From the NCBI GenBank assembly GCA_029556005.1, contig JAKQGT010000039.1, forward strand, positions 1-5,926: a stretch of 5,926 bases of DNA. Direction: 5' to 3'. The DNA comes from Chlamydiota bacterium. Lineage in GTDB: Bacteria > Chlamydiota > Chlamydiia > Chlamydiales > Simkaniaceae. The notes beneath the pieces are model-generated. The model searched no databases. It worked only from the letters and a program-made list of their open reading frames with translations, and was not told the DNA's origin. Each line of letters starts with the position of its first letter. The first letter of the stretch is position 1. The position numbers were made by a program, and so were the translations under genes. Shown piece after piece: positions 4,635 to 5,926 of this stretch.

Positions 4635-5926
4635 ATCAGGATCTCCTCTTCTACTTTGGGTTCTTCCCAGCGGCCATGCTCTTTTATGAGAGCGATGAGT
4701 CTTTCATCGGCCTTAGAAAAATGGATCCCCCGTTCTATGCACGTTTTTCCTACATAGAGATCAATTTTATCGCGCCCAGAACCCACATATCCAAAGTCAG
4801 CATCGGCCATCTCTCCTGGACCATTTACGATACATCCCATAATGGCAATTTTTACTCCTGGCAAATGGGACGTTTGAGAGCGAATGCGCTGCGTCACCTC
4901 TTGGAGATTGAAGAGCGTACGTCCACAACTAGGGCACGCTATGAATTCGGTTTTGGTGGCTCGCATCCGACAGGCTTGCAAAATATTAAAGGAGAGAGAG
5001 GAAGCATCAAAGGGGGTTTTTAACATCACTCCTTCTCCATAGCCATCAGCAAGTAAAGCCCCCAGCTCGGCACTTGCTTGAATAATGGTATCTTCTTCAG
5101 AAAGAGAATAATCTCCCACTAAAATGACAGGCAAGTCTAGTTTTGCCTGTTGAATCCATTCAAAAAAATACCGCCCTTGATGGAGGATCGATTCAGTCAT
5201 TTCAAGGAGAATAAACGCCGCGGGTTTCTCGAGTAATTTAGACCATGTGTGGGGATCACCATTTTTCACATAGACAGCAGCCTGAGGGTCTCCCATTTCA
5301 TCCAGGGTAACAACGGGAACCGATTCCCCTTCAGAAACAAGAGCATCTTCTTGATAAAATCCATCGGCTTTTGTTCCTTCCAGAAGGATCACAGATCCAT
5401 CACGATGAAGAAGTGGCGCCGAGCGGACATGACGTCGCTTGATCTCCGAAATATCTCTTCGCGTTTCCATAAAAGGAAGGATCCCCTTTCCCTGATATTT
5501 TTCTGCCAAAGTCACTAAACGTTTACAAGGATCGATTTCATACCAAGGATCTTCTGTTAAGGAAACACGAATCGTATCCCCTAGACCATCCAGAAGAAGC
5601 GATCCGATTCCCACAGCAGATTTTACGCGTCCATCTTCCCCATCTCCCGCTTCCGTTACACCTAAATGGAGAGGGTAATCCCATCCGAGCTTCATCATTT
5701 CTGCAACAAGTAACCGGTAAGCTTGAATCATCACTAAGGGATTACTGGCTTTCATAGAAAACATAAAATCATGATACCCCAGTTTGCGACACACACGTGC
5801 AAACTCGAGGGCGGACTCGACCATCCCTAACGGAGTGTCTCCATAACGGTTCATAATGCGATCTGAAAGGGATCCGTGATTGGTTCCAATACGCATGGCC
5901 GTTCCATACTCTTTGCAAATCTTTAC
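4631..5926 (-). CDS. ispG: 4-hydroxy-3-methylbut-2-enyl diphosphate synthase, large form (5' end missing)
   Basis: IspG (GcpE) is the iron-sulfur enzyme that reduces the cyclic diphosphate MEcPP to HMBPP, the penultimate step of the MEP isoprenoid pathway, in the cytoplasm. The frame stays open to the window edge; codons upstream of ATG 5896 read VKICKEYGTA, matching the family, so that ATG is internal and the start lies outside. Of the visible 431 residues, the first ~130 are the end of the TIM barrel (RIGTNHGSL 12-20, SMKASN 57-62, LGVTEAG 88-94, VKSAVGIG 101-108, GDTIRVSLTEDP 116-127). About 135-305 is the extra central domain found in plant and chlamydial-type enzymes and absent from E. 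coli IspG. The C-terminal cluster domain has ACPSCGR (C331, C334) and GCIVNGPGE (C365, E372), the three Cys and one Glu cluster ligands. All key residues seen are intact. The stop overlaps the start of the next gene by 4 nt. Confidence 0.97.
   Translation of the reverse strand, partial: VKICKEYGTAMRIGTNHGSLSDRIMNRYGDTPLGMVESALEFARVCRKLGYHDFMFSMKASNPLVMIQAYRLLVAEMMKLGWDYPLHLGVTEAGDGEDGRVKSAVGIGSLLLDGLGDTIRVSLTEDPWYEIDPCKRLVTLAEKYQGKGILPFMETRRDISEIKRRHVRSAPLLHRDGSVILLEGTKADGFYQEDALVSEGESVPVVTLDEMGDPQAAVYVKNGDPHTWSKLLEKPAAFILLEMTESILHQGRYFFEWIQQAKLDLPVILVGDYSLSEEDTIIQASAELGALLADGYGEGVMLKTPFDASSLSFNILQACRMRATKTEFIACPSCGRTLFNLQEVTQRIRSQTSHLPGVKIAIMGCIVNGPGEMADADFGYVGSGRDKIDLYVGKTCIERGIHFSKADERLIALIKEHGRWEEPKVEEEILI

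Noticed and set aside
5894..5896. ATG at 5896 as the true start of ispG.
   Set aside because: The open frame continues to the window edge with family-like residues upstream, and more than a hundred N-terminal residues of the TIM barrel would be missing.

Overview
This window looks like chromosomal DNA from a Gram-negative bacterium of moderate-to-low GC. The best guess is a Chlamydia-related ('environmental') member of Chlamydiota. The reasoning is: (i) the IspG at the right edge is the large form with an extra central domain, known from Chlamydiota, Bacteroidota, plants and some others; (ii) several genes have strong Shine-Dalgarno sequences, which argues against Bacteroidota; (iii) most neighbours are short hypothetical secreted or membrane proteins. 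This assignment is inference, since no rRNA or other marker gene is present.

Left part, + strand (1-1097): a non-coding leader with two GC-rich hairpins and an AT-rich stretch ending in a TATACT -10 candidate. Two small membrane proteins follow (250-675 and 678-1097), only 2 nt apart. They share LVAK..K and DHR motifs with conserved spacing, so they appear to be a divergent tandem duplication of an unrecognised four-helix family.

Middle (1098-2747): 426 bp with no convincing gene but several short inverted repeats, then a complete M20-family amidohydrolase/peptidase (1524-2747) with all expected metal ligands. It probably trims N-acyl amino acids or small peptides.

Right part, - strand (5926 down to 2713): ispG (5' end outside the window) overlaps by 4 nt a secreted protein of unknown function. 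After 66 nt containing a candidate promoter and a start-proximal inverted repeat comes a membrane-anchored protein made of about seven 20-23-residue beta-type repeats. That gene overlaps by 4 nt a small charged protein. The last gene runs 35 bp into the 3' end of the convergent M20 gene. The two ATGA overlaps suggest translational coupling. IspG makes HMBPP in the cytoplasmic MEP isoprenoid pathway; no functional link to its secreted or membrane neighbours can be read from sequence.

No mobile element, CRISPR array, tRNA or rRNA was recognised. The most interesting unexplained items are the tandem four-helix pair, the repeat-built membrane-anchored protein with its coupled small partner, and the secreted protein coupled to ispG.
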